Shown here: positions 63,673 through 64,000 of the stretch, piece after piece
Numbering within the stretch: position 1 is the first letter of the stretch
Layout: each line of letters starts with the position of its first letter
Source: DATLLN01 sp963720885
GTDB lineage: Bacteria > Actinomycetota > Thermoleophilia > Gaiellales > JAICJC01
Assembly: GCA_963720885.1 (NCBI GenBank)
Contig: CAVRGW010000001.1
Location: 1-64,000 of the forward strand
Reading direction: 5' to 3'
DNA length: 64,000 bases
The notes under the pieces: generated by a model
What the model saw: only the letters and a program-made list of their open reading frames with translations
Told to the model about the DNA's origin: nothing
Databases searched by the model: none
Made by a program: the position numbers and the translations under genes

Positions 63673-64000
63673 ATGCGCGCAACACCCGTCGAACAGCTCT
63701 ACGAAGGCGACTTCTACGCCTGGACCCAAGCCCAGGCGAAGGAGCTGCGCCGGTTCGCGCGCTCGCGGCCGAATGTGCCCCTCGACCTCGCGCACATCGC
63801 CGAGGAGATCGCCGATTTGGGCATCGAGCAACGAAGGAGGCTGCGCAGCTGGACGCGACGGATCATCGAGCATCTGCTCCTATTGGAGCACTCACCCGCT
63901 CGCGATCCCCGACGGGGTTGGATCAATGAGGTCGTGATCTTCCGCCGCGAGATCGACGACCATCTGAGCGCCACGTTGAGGCGTGATCTCCGGCGTCACT
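63673..64000 (+). CDS. DUF29 family protein, partial at window end
   Basis: From ATG 63,673, after GGCTGGAGCC: MRATPVEQLYEGDFYAWTQA, then QAKELRRFARSRPNVPLDLA, HIAEEIADLGIEQRRRLRSW and RRIIEHLLLLEHSP. YExDFYxWxxxQAxxLR and the DLxHIAEEIxDLG block are the DUF29 signature, small helical proteins frequent in alphaproteobacteria and cyanobacteria. The frame is still open at 64,000, so the C-terminus is outside the window. Function unknown. Confidence 0.85.
   Translation, partial: MRATPVEQLYEGDFYAWTQAQAKELRRFARSRPNVPLDLAHIAEEIADLGIEQRRRLRSWTRRIIEHLLLLEHSPARDPRRGWINEVVIFRREIDDHLSATLRRDLRRH

Overview
This window is not one natural genome segment. It reads as three pieces from three different bacterial phyla, joined inside genes at about 11,280 and about 60,160. 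Both joins cut through conserved proteins: the start of a hicA toxin gene against the middle of a PLP-dependent decarboxylase, and the middle of a LuxR regulator against the middle of rimM. I therefore read the window as a chimeric or concatenated metagenomic assembly, not as gene transfer. No rRNA, tRNA, CRISPR array or insertion sequence was recognised.

Segment A (1 to about 11,280) looks acidobacterial (Solibacter/Bryobacter-like), judged from families such as DUF6152, secreted proteins typical of that group and an MBL-fold protein. It holds cysE, an adenosine deaminase family gene, glgB, a decayed ParD/ParE-type toxin-antitoxin locus in a gene-poor stretch with an A22G8 homopolymer, a run of secreted proteins (6,005-9,387), a three-gene membrane operon that includes a 34-residue protein, and a hicA cut by the junction. 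Most long genes here are broken by single-base frameshifts.

Segment B (about 11,283 to 60,165) is high-GC and looks like a soil actinobacterium of the class Thermoleophilia. Its centrepiece is a complete Flp/Tad pilus operon on the minus strand (flp, tadE, tadG, cpaB, tadZ, tadA, a von Willebrand A-TadB fusion, tadC; 50,956 down to 42,515). It is preceded by two receiver-like regulatory genes and bracketed by two paralogous small membrane proteins. The 8-mer GGGTGAGA occurs upstream of flp and of both regulators. Other content includes an L,D-transpeptidase, a second TadG-like protein, a sulfoquinovose-synthase-like epimerase with a DegT aminotransferase, a tandem HD-GYP-LuxR regulator beside an AmiC-like binding protein, a drug-type ABC exporter, an erythromycin esterase coupled to a phosphoribosyltransferase-hydrolase fusion, a site-2 protease, a divergent pair of CtaG-type proteins, a peptide-binding lipoprotein and several hydrolases. 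Five genes in this segment carry frameshifts.

Segment C (about 60,169 to 64,000) is alphaproteobacterial (Rhodospirillales-like). It has the classic order rimM-trmD-rplS-leuC, then a hicA-hicB pair and a DUF29 gene that runs off the window. trmD, the rplS end and the hicA start show indel damage.
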